From an uncultured Clostridia bacterium (GTDB lineage: Bacteria > Bacillota > Clostridia > Oscillospirales > Ruminococcaceae), in contig CANRNT010000022.1 in the NCBI GenBank assembly GCA_947631995.1, positions 1-36,430 on the forward strand: 36,430 bases of DNA. Direction: 5' to 3'. The position numbers and the translations under genes were made by a program. A model generated the notes under the pieces. That model saw nothing but the letters and a program-made list of their open reading frames with translations. It was not told the origin of the DNA and did no database searches. Shown piece by piece: positions 1-8,014 of the stretch; the stretch's first letter is position 1; each line of letters starts with the position of its first letter.

Positions 1-2
1 TG

Positions 3-47
3 CTCCCCTTTCATTAGACTTCTTTCGGGTATATTTCTATTATACCA
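3..47 (-). promoter_or_regulatory. Promoter and ribosome-binding site for a gene beyond the left edge
   Basis: On the minus strand an extended -10 element (TGGTATAAT, 39-47) is followed about 30 bases later by a strong Shine-Dalgarno sequence AAAGGGGAG (3-11). The next minus-strand gene should therefore start within a few bases outside the window. No good -35 hexamer is visible at 17-18 bp, which fits an extended -10 promoter. In many Firmicutes tgt is followed by yajC; that identity here is only a guess. Confidence 0.6.
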
Positions 48-94
48 TATTGTCTAACAAATGGGGAGCATTTCATTTTTCATCGGGAATTTTT

Positions 95-1243
<1,149 letters not shown>

Positions 1244-1615
1244 TTAAATTTCTCCGTTCTTGTAGAGGTTTTTATCCTCGAATTTTTCATAGTAGCCGAT
1301 AAGCTCGCCGTTCTCATCGCGTATTGCGGCGCAGTAGACGTCGTCGTTGCAGCCGTCGCGGGATTTGTGGAACTCGAATATTTTATTGATACTTTTATCG
1401 GCTTTCATCTTCGCGACGTTGGCTTTGATGATATCGCGGGAGCGCTCGCTGTGGCAGTCAAGCACGCTCTTTCCGACCAGAGCCGCACCGCCGCGTTTGG
1501 CGTACTGCTTCACCGCTGCGGGGTTCATATAAATTATGGTATGCGCCGTATCGCAGATGACTACGGCTTTTTCATCGGCGTCGATAATGCCTTTGAAGAA
1601 TGGGGAGAGGTTCAT
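1244..1615 (-). CDS. Small single-domain PAS protein
   Basis: A 123-aa protein that is essentially one PAS domain. It shows the N-terminal AVVICDTAHTIIYMNPAAV strand-helix pattern, then LVGKSVLDCH, then a C-terminal strand pair ending in GELIGYYEKFED. No output domain, transmembrane segment or signal peptide is present. PAS domains bind small ligands or cofactors, or mediate dimerisation. Partner and ligand cannot be told from the sequence, although two Cys residues lie in the sensor half. The start ATG has a good AAAGGAGC site. The stop codon abuts the TTG start of tgt, so the two form an operon. A TTGACA hexamer 46 bases upstream belongs to repeat R1; no convincing -10 follows it. Confidence 0.8.
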   Translation of the reverse strand: MNLSPFFKGIIDADEKAVVICDTAHTIIYMNPAAVKQYAKRGGAALVGKSVLDCHSERSRDIIKANVAKMKADKSINKIFEFHKSRDGCNDDVYCAAIRDENGELIGYYEKFEDKNLYKNGEI

Positions 1616-1660
1616 AGGGTATAGCTCCTTTAAATAAAATTAATCGGTGATTTTTTAATT

Positions 1661-1727
1661 TTGTCAAGAAATTAAAAGTTTTCGATCGACCCTTTTTTAA
1701 AAGGGTCGTCAAGGTCGTAGCGTATGC
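1661..1727 (+). repeat. Repeat R1, copy A
   Basis: Shares TTGTCAAGAA (1661-1670), a 19-base block ending in CGATCGACC (1673-1691) and GGTCGTAGCGTATGC (1713-1727) with the reverse complement of 20495-20580. In both places the TTGACA end points at the start codon of the adjacent gene, 46 bases away here (PAS gene) and 33 at pflB. Confidence 0.75.
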
Positions 1728-1829
1728 GTGCATACGCCGGTGAAACCCTCGTCGCCTGCGTTCGCTTGCGAACGCTACCGCAGCACGGCGAAATCCACTT
1801 ACGGCAGGGGCGCTCCGCAAATGGGTGCA

Positions 1830-1970
1830 GCGACTGTAAGCAGTCGCCTAAAAACAATCCTGTGGATTGTTTTTCAATGAGGACAGCGGTCGCTAGCGAC
1901 CGCGGGAAGAATTATTTCGCTTTTAGTTTTTGGAGCGAAATAATTCTTCGGGCGTTCCCTTTGGGAACGC
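1830..1970. repeat. Array of adjacent perfect stem-loops
   Basis: Consecutive inverted repeats with almost no spacer: GCGACTG/CAGTCGC (1830-1847), AAAAACAATCC/GGATTGTTTTT with loop TGT (1850-1874), the 18-base perfect palindrome GCGGTCGCTAGCGACCGC (1886-1903), a 16-bp stem with a 12-base loop (1906-1921 paired with 1934-1949) and GCGTTCCC/GGGAACGC (1952-1970). Only the second has a T-run. They are too many and too close to be ordinary terminators. Similar units recur at 20523-20540 and 36180-36420. Confidence 0.8.
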
Positions 1971-2131
1971 TAATCCCATGCAAGAGAGGGATTTCCCTAT
2001 GATAAGACCCGACTATTTTTACTGCGCGCGCTTGCGTGCGCAATTTCAATATGAAAAGTTTGCACAGTCATACACCTGCGGAGATGTGCAACAGCCGTAT
2101 ATATTCCTCATAAGGAAACTAAATGTAACCT

Positions 2132-2225
2132 CAATGTTGCTGGAAGAATATTCTGCCGGCAACGTGAAGGGGGGTGACGTGGTTTTGGTAGAGATGTTTT
2201 AGGAATGAAGAGTAATAGTGCGGAA
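2132..2225 (+). repeat. Repeat R2, copy A1 (with 3' tail)
   Basis: Centred on the near-palindrome GGAAGAATATTCTGCC (2142-2157), extended by TTGC/GCAA arms. It is followed by a tail (GACGTGG, GATGTTTTAGGA, GAGTAAT) that matches the tail of the copy at 20206-20330 in the same orientation. Confidence 0.75.
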
Positions 2226-2266
2226 ACGAGCCACAGTTGTTAGGCTCGCTTTTTGCCATGTTATAG

Positions 2267-2350
2267 GTTAGAAGTGAGATGTTAGAAGTTAGAAATGGCT
2301 TTACCACTTTTGCGCGAAGCCGTTTTTTCTGCGGTTTAGATAGAGGCAAG
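2267..2350 (+). repeat. Repeat R3, copy A
   Basis: Starts with a TTAGAAGT-rich segment, passes through CTTTTGCGCG and ends with CTGCGGTTTAGATAGAGG. The same modules occur at 35804-35892 (same orientation) and, inverted and more diverged, at 20345-20444. Confidence 0.75.
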
Positions 2351-2559
2351 AGACAAAACGAGCGTTTTGAAAAAATTGCGCTAAACTGTAAAAAGCAATT
2401 TCTTGCCTCTTGCTTCTCGTTATCTTGCTTCTAATAGCTGAGCCTCTCCTAGTTGTAGCGCAACGCTCTCTTTCAGCGTTCCATTCTGGAACGCCGTGCT
2501 ATTGAATATACCATACTTCTTGCTTCTTGCTTCTCGTTATCTTGCCTCTGGTATCCGAC

Positions 2560-2606
2560 CCACATACCGCCCCGAAGAGAGATAGCTGGAAGAATATTCT
2601 GCCAGC
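2560..2606 (+). repeat. Repeat R2, copy A2
   Basis: Left flank CACATACCGCCCC and a purine-rich stretch, then the core GGAAGAATATTCTGCC (2588-2603) and an AGCAA arm. The left flank is shared with 20016-20063 and 20206-20257. It ends 24 bases beyond the toxin stop codon. Confidence 0.75.
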
Positions 2607-2629
2607 AATACTGAACGAACATCGAACAC

Positions 2630-2908
2630 TTAGAACAGGTCGCTGTGTGAGCCCGTGCGGATAAGCCCCAAGACAAGTCTGTCAGCATAAATTTTGTAGA
2701 TCAGCAGCCAGTCAGGCTTTATGTGGCACTCCCTCATTCCCTTGTAGCTGCGCGAGTTTTCCAACGCGTGGTCTTTATACTTTGGCGGAAGCTGCTGCTG
2801 TGAGGCAAGCAGCGAGATGACCTCCGCCAGTTCCTTTGGGTCGCAGCCTCTTTTCAGCGCAAGCTTGTAGTCTTTCTTAAACTGTCCGGTAAATTCAATT
2901 TTAAGCAT
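2630..2908 (-). CDS. yafQ: YafQ-family type II toxin (mRNA interferase)
   Basis: A 92-aa RelE-superfamily toxin, the same length as E. coli YafQ, which cuts mRNA on the ribosome. The catalytic set of the family can be lined up: His47 in KYKDH, His62 in RECHIKPDW, Asp66, Arg84 and His88 in RTGSHSDLF, and Phe92 at the C-terminus. All are intact, so it should be active. The gene overlaps the end of the antitoxin gene by 8 bases, the usual arrangement for coupled expression with antitoxin made first. Beyond its stop codon lies repeat R2 of island A. The YafQ-type call is firm; cleavage specificity is not visible. Confidence 0.93.
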   Translation of the reverse strand: MLKIEFTGQFKKDYKLALKRGCDPKELAEVISLLASQQQLPPKYKDHALENSRSYKGMRECHIKPDWLLIYKIYADRLVLGLIRTGSHSDLF

Positions 2909-3164
2909 TCAGAGCCTCCATAGCCGCCTCGACGCTGTCAAACGGTCCATAGACATCGCCCTTTTCAGCTGCGCTCATTGCGGCAAGTGTGACAGAGTTT
3001 GGCGTTTCAGTTGTGAGCTCAAAAGGTATCCGCTGCTCCCTCACCACGGTTTTGGCAAAAATGTTGAACGCGGTACTCACCGACAAGCCTATCTCTTTGC
3101 AAAATTTGTCAAACGCGACTTTGGTTTCTTCGTCCATTCTGATGTTTACATTTGTCTGTGCCAT
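2901..3164 (-). CDS. dinJ: RelB/DinJ-family antitoxin
   Basis: An 87-aa antitoxin partner of the YafQ-like toxin. The N-terminus (TNVNIRMDEETKVAFDKFC) is a ribbon-helix-helix DNA-binding fold typical of DinJ/RelB, and the C-terminal part is the usual toxin-wrapping segment. A 107-codon reading starting at 3224 is possible. I chose ATG 3164 because it has AAGGAGG 8 nt upstream and because the consensus promoter of the operon lies inside the longer version. Members of this family repress their own operon together with the toxin. Confidence 0.93.
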   Translation of the reverse strand: MAQTNVNIRMDEETKVAFDKFCKEIGLSVSTAFNIFAKTVVREQRIPFELTTETPNSVTLAAMSAAEKGDVYGPFDSVEAAMEALNA

Positions 3165-3195
3165 TTTAAGCGCCTCCTTATTATTCTTTAATAAT

Positions 3196-3224
3196 ATTAT
3201 ATGCGATTTTCTATCGTTTGTCAA
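3196..3224 (-). promoter_or_regulatory. Consensus promoter of the toxin-antitoxin operon
   Basis: On the minus strand TTGACA (3219-3224), a 17-bp spacer and TATAAT (3196-3201) match the sigma-A consensus exactly. The spacer carries a small dyad (CGAT/ATCG), and a TTCTAT/ATAGAA dyad lies just upstream (3230-3248). Two ATAGAAA direct repeats flank the -35, so either could be the antitoxin operator. Confidence 0.85.
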
Positions 3225-3240
3225 TATATTTCTATAAAAA

Positions 3241-4296
3241 TCATAGAATAATCATACTATCTCCAAATGAGAAGAAGCGGTATCGCTCTTTGACGGCTAT
3301 CTCATAGGCGCGCATGGTATTCTCATACCCTGCAAAGGCTGACACGAGCATGATGAGCGTGCTTTCGGGCAGATGGAAATTAGTTATCAGCCCGTCTATC
3401 AGTTTAAACTCATACCCGGGGTATATAAATATTCCCGTACTGCCCTCATCGGCGGGGATATCCTCCCCTTTGCCGACCTTTTGCGCGACGCTTTCGAGCG
3501 TGCGGCATGATGTTGTACCCACCGCTATGACCCTGCCGCCGCTTGCTTTGGTGTGGTTTATCATATCCGCGGTGGTCTGCGGAAGCTCGTAATGCTCATA
3601 GTGCATTTTGTGGTCTGCGACGCGCTCCTCTTTGACGGGGCGGAAAGTACCCAGTCCTATATGCAGGGTAACATACGCTATACCGACGCCCATTTGCTTT
3701 ATATCCTCAAGCTGCTGTTTGGTAAAGTGCAGACCTGCCGTTGGCGCTGCTGCCGAGCCGAGTTCACGGCTGTATACTGTCTGATAACGCTCCTTGTCGC
3801 TCAGCTTTTCCGTAATATACGGCGGCAGGGGCATTTGACCTATCTCGTCAAGCGCGGAATAGATATTCCCCTTTTCACACTCAAACCTTGCTATCCTGTT
3901 GCCGTCGTCTTTTACCTCGATTATCTCGGCTTTCAGAAGTCCCTCGCCGAATACGAACCGTGTGCCGACTTTCGCTTTCTTACCCGGTCGGCAGATAAGC
4001 TCCCACACCATATTCTCTTTCTGCTCGAGCAGGAGAAACTCTATAAAGCTGTGCGTATCCTCTCTTTCGCCGTATATGCGCGCAGGTATGACGCGGCTGT
4101 CATTAAGCACGAGAAGATCACCTTTTCTGAGATGATCGCATAGATTATAGAAACGGTCGTGCGTTACTTCGCCCGTAATGCGGTCAAGACACATCATACG
4201 CGAAAAGTTGCGCGGCTCTGTCGGGGTCTGCGCGATAAGCTCCTGCGGCAGCTCGTAAAAAAAGTCAGAACGCATAAGATCGTTCATATCCGGCAT
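3241..4296 (-). CDS. queA: S-adenosylmethionine:tRNA ribosyltransferase-isomerase
   Basis: Transfers the ribosyl part of S-adenosylmethionine to preQ1 in tRNA and isomerises it to epoxyqueuosine, the step after Tgt. The 351-aa product is normal for QueA and shows family signatures such as DFFYELPQELIAQTP, LNDSRVIPAR, SAAAPTAGLHFT, HIGLGTFRPV and TNFHLPESTLIMLVSAFAG. The reading frame extends further upstream, but ATG 4296 has AAAGGAGAG just ahead and begins where QueA proteins usually begin. It is transcribed toward the toxin-antitoxin operon and diverges from the lysine-riboswitch promoter at 4390. No clear terminator follows it; its stop codon overlaps an inverted repeat upstream of the toxin-antitoxin promoter. 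Confidence 0.97.
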   Translation of the reverse strand: MPDMNDLMRSDFFYELPQELIAQTPTEPRNFSRMMCLDRITGEVTHDRFYNLCDHLRKGDLLVLNDSRVIPARIYGEREDTHSFIEFLLLEQKENMVWELICRPGKKAKVGTRFVFGEGLLKAEIIEVKDDGNRIARFECEKGNIYSALDEIGQMPLPPYITEKLSDKERYQTVYSRELGSAAAPTAGLHFTKQQLEDIKQMGVGIAYVTLHIGLGTFRPVKEERVADHKMHYEHYELPQTTADMINHTKASGGRVIAVGTTSCRTLESVAQKVGKGEDIPADEGSTGIFIYPGYEFKLIDGLITNFHLPESTLIMLVSAFAGYENTMRAYEIAVKERYRFFSFGDSMIIL

Positions 4297-4389
4297 GGGA
4301 TAAACTCTCCTTTCATTGGAATAATATACAGTATTGAGCGGTTTATTCGGCACAGTAAGGTCAAAATATCCGAAAATCATCAAAATGTG

Positions 4390-4418
4390 TTGACATAAGT
4401 GAAAAAGTCTGCTATGAT
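4390..4418 (+). promoter_or_regulatory. Sigma-A promoter of the lysine operon
   Basis: TTGACA (4390-4395), a 17-bp spacer and TATGAT (4413-4418). The start point would fall at about 4425, right at the 5' edge of the riboswitch. Confidence 0.88.
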
Positions 4419-4427
4419 ATTATCAAC

Positions 4428-4614
4428 AGATAGAGGCGCGGCAACGATCAGTAGCTTGCCATGGCGCGGTAACACGCGCGGCAGTTCCCGATGTTAACGG
4501 CAAGCGAAAGGCAATGCCGCCGAAGTGACAGGTAAACGGGAGGATCTGCCGCTGATCCCAGTCTCAACAGGGCTGTGATTGTCATCATACGGTATGATGG
4601 AGTGCTATTGTTTA
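4428..4614 (+). promoter_or_regulatory. Lysine riboswitch (L-box)
   Basis: Conserved L-box segments appear in order: GATAGAGGCGCGGC, ACGATCAGTAG, GCGAAAGGCAATGCCGCCGAAG-type core near 4503-4525, GTCTCAACAGGGCTGTGATT, and the closing GGAGTGCTAT. It binds lysine and, in this transcriptional type, favours the downstream terminator when lysine is plentiful. It sits between the promoter and asd, the first gene of the lysine/diaminopimelate pathway here. The exact ends are approximate. Confidence 0.93.
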
Positions 4615-4657
4615 CCAAGAAAATGATAAACATACTACTTAATATTATATTGTATGG

Positions 4658-4683
4658 TCGGCTGTTTTTCAACCGATTTTTTT
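4658..4683 (+). terminator. Riboswitch-controlled intrinsic terminator
   Basis: Stem TCGGCTG/CAACCGA with one mismatch and loop TTTTT, followed by seven Ts. It lies between the L-box and asd, as expected for lysine-dependent attenuation. Confidence 0.8.
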
Positions 4684-4787
4684 AATAGTCGGAAATTTTT
4701 TATGTTTTGTGCATTTTTACGCCGTTTTCTTCAAAGCTTTTGTGGCTTTCGGCAAAATGCGCTGACAGATGATAAGGAGTAGAGGTC

Positions 4788-5864
4788 ATGAATTACAAGG
4801 TAGGTATAATCGGCGCAACGGGAATGGTAGGTCAGAGATTTGCTTCTCTTTTGGAGAACCACCCTTGGTTTGAGGTAAAGGTGCTTGCGGCTTCCTCAAG
4901 AACGGCAGGCAAGACTTACAAGGAGGCTGTTGGCTCGAGATGGGCAATGGATACTCCTATGCCGAAAGCTATGGAGGATATGGTGATAATGGACGCTCAG
5001 GCGGACGTTGAAAAGATAGCCTCAATGGTTGACTTTGTGTTCTGCGCGGTCAACATGAAAAAAGACGAGATAAAGGCTCTGGAGGAGATGTACGCAAAGG
5101 CTGAGTGCCCCGTTATCTCCAACAACTCCGCTCACAGGCACACCGACGATGTACCTATGGTGATACCCGAGCTGAACCCCGAGCACATCGAGATAATAAA
5201 CGCTCAGAGAAAGCGTCTCGGCACAAAGAGGGGCTTTATCGCAGTTAAGTCAAACTGCTCGATACAGAGCTATGTTCCTGCGCTTCACCCTCTGAGACAG
5301 TACGGCATTACTAAAGTCCTCGCCTGCACATATCAGGCTATTTCGGGCGCAGGAAAGACCTTTGAGACCTGGCCTGAGATGATAGACAACGTTATCCCGT
5401 ACATCGGCGGAGAGGAAGAAAAATCAAACCTCGAGCCGCTGAAGGTATGGGGCAAGATAGAGGGCGACAGGATAGTTGACGCGACTGTGCCGTCTATCAC
5501 GACGCAATGCCTCAGAGTACCAGTTTCCAACGGTCACATAGCGGCGGCGTTCGTATCTTTTGAAAACAAGCCGTCGAAAGAAGAGATACTTAAAGCTTGG
5601 AAAGAGTTTTCGGGCGTGCCGCAGGAGCTGGAGCTTCCGTCCGCTCCGAAGCAGTTCCTCAATTATTTTGAGGAGGACGACCGTCCGCAGACCAGACTTG
5701 ACAGAGATATGGAGGGCGGCATGGCGATATCTATCGGCAGGCTGCGCGAGGATACGCAGTATGACTACAAATTCGTATGCCTGAGCCACAACACGCTGAG
5801 AGGTGCGGCAGGCGGCGCTGTACTGCTTGCAGAGCTTTTGGCGGCTAAGGGATATTTAGACTGA
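4788..5864 (+). CDS. asd: Aspartate-semialdehyde dehydrogenase (archaeal/fungal type)
   Basis: Reduces aspartyl phosphate to aspartate semialdehyde with NADPH, the entry to lysine, diaminopimelate, threonine and methionine. The 358-aa product has the nucleotide-binding start GIIGATGMVGQR, the catalytic Cys157 in KSNCSIQ and His250 in PVSNGH. Overall it resembles the archaeal/fungal ASADH subfamily rather than the E. coli type, as is common in Clostridia. ATG 4788 has AAGGAG upstream. It is the first gene after the lysine riboswitch and terminator, so it is directly lysine-controlled, and it is followed 33 bases later by dapA. Confidence 0.96.
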   Translation: MNYKVGIIGATGMVGQRFASLLENHPWFEVKVLAASSRTAGKTYKEAVGSRWAMDTPMPKAMEDMVIMDAQADVEKIASMVDFVFCAVNMKKDEIKALEEMYAKAECPVISNNSAHRHTDDVPMVIPELNPEHIEIINAQRKRLGTKRGFIAVKSNCSIQSYVPALHPLRQYGITKVLACTYQAISGAGKTFETWPEMIDNVIPYIGGEEEKSNLEPLKVWGKIEGDRIVDATVPSITTQCLRVPVSNGHIAAAFVSFENKPSKEEILKAWKEFSGVPQELELPSAPKQFLNYFEEDDRPQTRLDRDMEGGMAISIGRLREDTQYDYKFVCLSHNTLRGAAGGAVLLAELLAAKGYLD

Positions 5865-5897
5865 TCAGACTAAACTACACAGAAAGGAACAAACTTT

Positions 5898-6791
5898 ATG
5901 AAGCCTATTATTTTTACAGGCGCGGCGGTGGCTATCGCCACACCTATGAATGCCGACGGTTCGATAAACTTCGACCGCTTGGGCGCTCTTATTGATTTCA
6001 ACATCGACAATGGCACGGACGCTATCGTCATATGCGGAACAACGGGCGAAAGCGCGACCATGACCGACGAGGAGCACGTTGAGTGCATACGCTTTGCCGT
6101 TGAAAAGACGGCTAAGAGAGTGCCCGTTATTGCGGGAACGGGCTCTAACCACACAGAGTACGCCGTAAATCTTTCAAAGAAGGCGGAGGCTCTCGGCGCG
6201 GACGCGATACTTACGGTAACGCCGTATTACAACAAGACCTCTCAGACGGGACTTGTTGCGCATTTTACTGCCATAGCAAACGCTGTAAGCATACCTATGA
6301 TACTGTACAATGTTCCGTCAAGGACGGGCGTTAACATAACCCCCGAGACCTGTCTGAAGCTCTCAAAGGTTGAGAACATAGTTGCTGTAAAAGAGGCAAG
6401 CGGAAACATAAGTCAGGTTGCTAAGATAGCTGCGCTGTGCGGCGACGATCTGACGATATACAGCGGCAACGACGATCAGATTGTGCCTATTATGGCTCTT
6501 GGCGGAAAGGGCGTTATCTCGGTGCTGTCAAACTGTATGCCGTTTGAGACACACGAGATCTGTCAGCTTTGCCTGGACGGCAATTTTGCCGAGGCGAACA
6601 AGAAGTTTTTAAACGTTCTGGATTTTGCAAACGCTCTTTTCTGCGACGTGAACCCTATCCCCGTAAAAGAGGCTCTCAACCTTATGGGATTTAATGCGGG
6701 CCCGTGCAGAATGCCGCTCGTTGAGATGAGCGAAGCCAACAAGGAGCTGCTTGCCGCTTCCATGAGCAGACTGGGACTTATCAAGAAGTAA
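5898..6791 (+). CDS. dapA: 4-hydroxy-tetrahydrodipicolinate synthase
   Basis: Condenses pyruvate with aspartate semialdehyde, the committed step to diaminopimelate and lysine. The 297-aa TIM barrel has the family's GTTGES motif (47-52), Tyr137 and Arg142 in YNVPSRTG, and the Schiff-base Lys165 in VAVKEASGN. Length and residues are normal. A GAAAGGAAC site precedes the ATG. It sits between asd and dapB in the lysine-riboswitch operon. An intercistronic hairpin lies between it and dapB. Confidence 0.97.
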   Translation: MKPIIFTGAAVAIATPMNADGSINFDRLGALIDFNIDNGTDAIVICGTTGESATMTDEEHVECIRFAVEKTAKRVPVIAGTGSNHTEYAVNLSKKAEALGADAILTVTPYYNKTSQTGLVAHFTAIANAVSIPMILYNVPSRTGVNITPETCLKLSKVENIVAVKEASGNISQVAKIAALCGDDLTIYSGNDDQIVPIMALGGKGVISVLSNCMPFETHEICQLCLDGNFAEANKKFLNVLDFANALFCDVNPIPVKEALNLMGFNAGPCRMPLVEMSEANKELLAASMSRLGLIKK

Positions 6792-6804
6792 AACAAACAT
6801 GAAA

Positions 6805-6839
6805 GATCAGAGGTCGGAGAATATCTGACCTCTGACATC
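6805..6839 (+). other. Intercistronic hairpin in the dapA-dapB spacer
   Basis: AGATCAGAGGTC pairs with GACCTCTGACATCT, a long stem with one bulged base and an 11-base loop, with no T-run. It ends just before the AGGAGG of dapB. The TCTGACCTCTGACATCTAAC strand resembles part of repeat R3, so it may be a remnant of that family. It could also stabilise or separate the messages. Confidence 0.55.
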
Positions 6840-6857
6840 TAACAGGAGGATCTCAAA

Positions 6858-7610
6858 ATGACCAATATAGTTTTATGCGGCGCGCTGGGCAAAATGGGCA
6901 GAGTGCTGGCAAACATCATCTCCGCGCGCGATGACTGCCGCGTTTGCGCAGGGATAGACATCGGCGAGGGACAGGCGGACTTCCCTATCGTTAAAACGCC
7001 GCGTGAGCTTACGGAAAAGCCCGATGTTATCATTGATTTTTCGCACCCGTCGGTGCTTGGCGATCTGCTTGAATACTGTCTTACCAACAACGTGGCTCTG
7101 GTCGCGGCTACTACGGGTTATTCCGACGATGAGATAGCAAAGATAAAGTCAGCGGCGGAGCAGATACCCGTTTTCTTTACATGGAATATGTCGCTCGGCA
7201 TAAATCTTCTTGCGGCTCTTGCAAAAAAAGCCGTAAAGGTGCTGGGAGGACAGTTCGATATAGAGATAGTTGAAAAGCACCACAACCAAAAGCTCGACGC
7301 TCCGAGCGGTACGGCTCTCATGCTCGCAAACGCCATAAACGAGGAATTGGAGGAGCCTTACAATTACATATACGACCGTCATTCGGTACGCCGCAAAAGA
7401 CCTAAGAACGAGATAGGCATACATTCCATAAGGGGCGGAACTATCGTTGGCGAACACGAGATAATCTTCGCGGGGCGCGATGAGGTAATAACGCTGTCTC
7501 ATCAGGCTGCGTCAAAGGAAGTATTCGCTGTTGGAGCGGTGAACGCTTCGGTATTCCTTGCGAAAAAACAGGCAGGGATATACGATATGAACGATCTTAT
7601 GAAAAACTGA
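6858..7610 (+). CDS. dapB: 4-hydroxy-tetrahydrodipicolinate reductase
   Basis: Reduces the DapA product with NAD(P)H in the diaminopimelate/lysine pathway. The 250-aa product has an N-terminal nucleotide-binding fold starting GALGKMGR, and the catalytic and substrate-binding segment EKHHNQKLDAPSGTAL, with His141, His142 and Lys145. A strong AGGAGG site precedes ATG 6858. Length matches the family. It is the third gene of the lysine-controlled operon; the next gene starts 8 bases after its stop. Confidence 0.96.
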   Translation: MTNIVLCGALGKMGRVLANIISARDDCRVCAGIDIGEGQADFPIVKTPRELTEKPDVIIDFSHPSVLGDLLEYCLTNNVALVAATTGYSDDEIAKIKSAAEQIPVFFTWNMSLGINLLAALAKKAVKVLGGQFDIEIVEKHHNQKLDAPSGTALMLANAINEELEEPYNYIYDRHSVRRKRPKNEIGIHSIRGGTIVGEHEIIFAGRDEVITLSHQAASKEVFAVGAVNASVFLAKKQAGIYDMNDLMKN

Positions 7611-7618
7611 GGTATGAT

Positions 7619-8014
7619 ATGAAAGCAAGGATATACAAAAGGTCGGTGCCGACAGTTTTGCTGTACAATATAGAAAGCATGAAAGATTACAGGATATCCG
7701 AGATATGCGGCAGCGAGGGCATAAGCGCTGTTCACCTGAGCACGATGAACGCTCCGTATTCGGTGGGATTTCTGTGCGGTCTGGAGGGCTTCAAGGGGGA
7801 TATCATGGACTGCGAGATACCGCAGGAGGAGGCTATGATATTTTCCGATGTTGACAGGACGGTCATGAACTCCGTTCTGGACAAGCTGCGCGCCGAAAAG
7901 CTGACCGTCGACCTCAAATGCGTTGTTACGGACACCAACAAGACATGGGCTTTGGGCGCGCTGATAACCGAGCTTGAAAAAGAACACAAAGCTATGCACG
8001 GTATAACACAATGA
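7619..8014 (+). CDS. DUF3783-like protein
   Basis: A 131-aa protein without signal peptide or membrane segment. The C-terminal half (IPQEEAMIFSDVDRTVMNSVLDKL, then VDLKCVVTDTNKTW and LITELEKEH) fits my recollection of the DUF3783 family, whose function is unknown. The N-terminal half, with VLLYNI and VGFLCG, is weaker. It starts 8 bases after dapB and overlaps the next gene by the ATGA tetranucleotide, so it belongs to the same transcript. A role near lysine metabolism is suggested only by position. The Shine-Dalgarno site is poor, consistent with coupling to dapB. Confidence 0.7.
   Translation: MKARIYKRSVPTVLLYNIESMKDYRISEICGSEGISAVHLSTMNAPYSVGFLCGLEGFKGDIMDCEIPQEEAMIFSDVDRTVMNSVLDKLRAEKLTVDLKCVVTDTNKTWALGALITELEKEHKAMHGITQ

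Larger units (their letters stand above)
1616..2629. repeat. Gene-free island A: hairpin array and dispersed repeats
   Basis: About 1 kb without a convincing gene; the ORFs here are short and unlike known proteins. From left to right it holds repeat R1 (1661-1727), a run of short stem-loops (about 1690-2060), repeat R2 (2132-2225), repeat R3 (2267-2350), a 24-bp direct repeat (2409-2432 and 2526-2549, one mismatch), a GCGTTCC/GGAACGC hairpin (2476-2494) and a second R2 copy (2560-2606). R1, R2, R3 and the GCGTTCC hairpin type recur in islands B and/or C. It lies between the PAS-tgt operon and the toxin gene. Confidence 0.8.

Noticed and set aside
1724-2202. Open frames of about 90 codons across island A (1724-2002 and 1930-2202)
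   Set aside because: They read through hairpins and repeats, overlap each other, lack ribosome-binding sites and resemble nothing known.
3165-3224. Longer start for the DinJ-like antitoxin (107 residues)
   Set aside because: The extension contains the operon's own -10 and -35 elements and lacks a ribosome-binding site; ATG 3164 has AAGGAGG.
4448-4672. 74-codon minus-strand ORF over the lysine riboswitch
   Set aside because: Lies wholly on the complementary strand of the L-box and its terminator; no coding signals.
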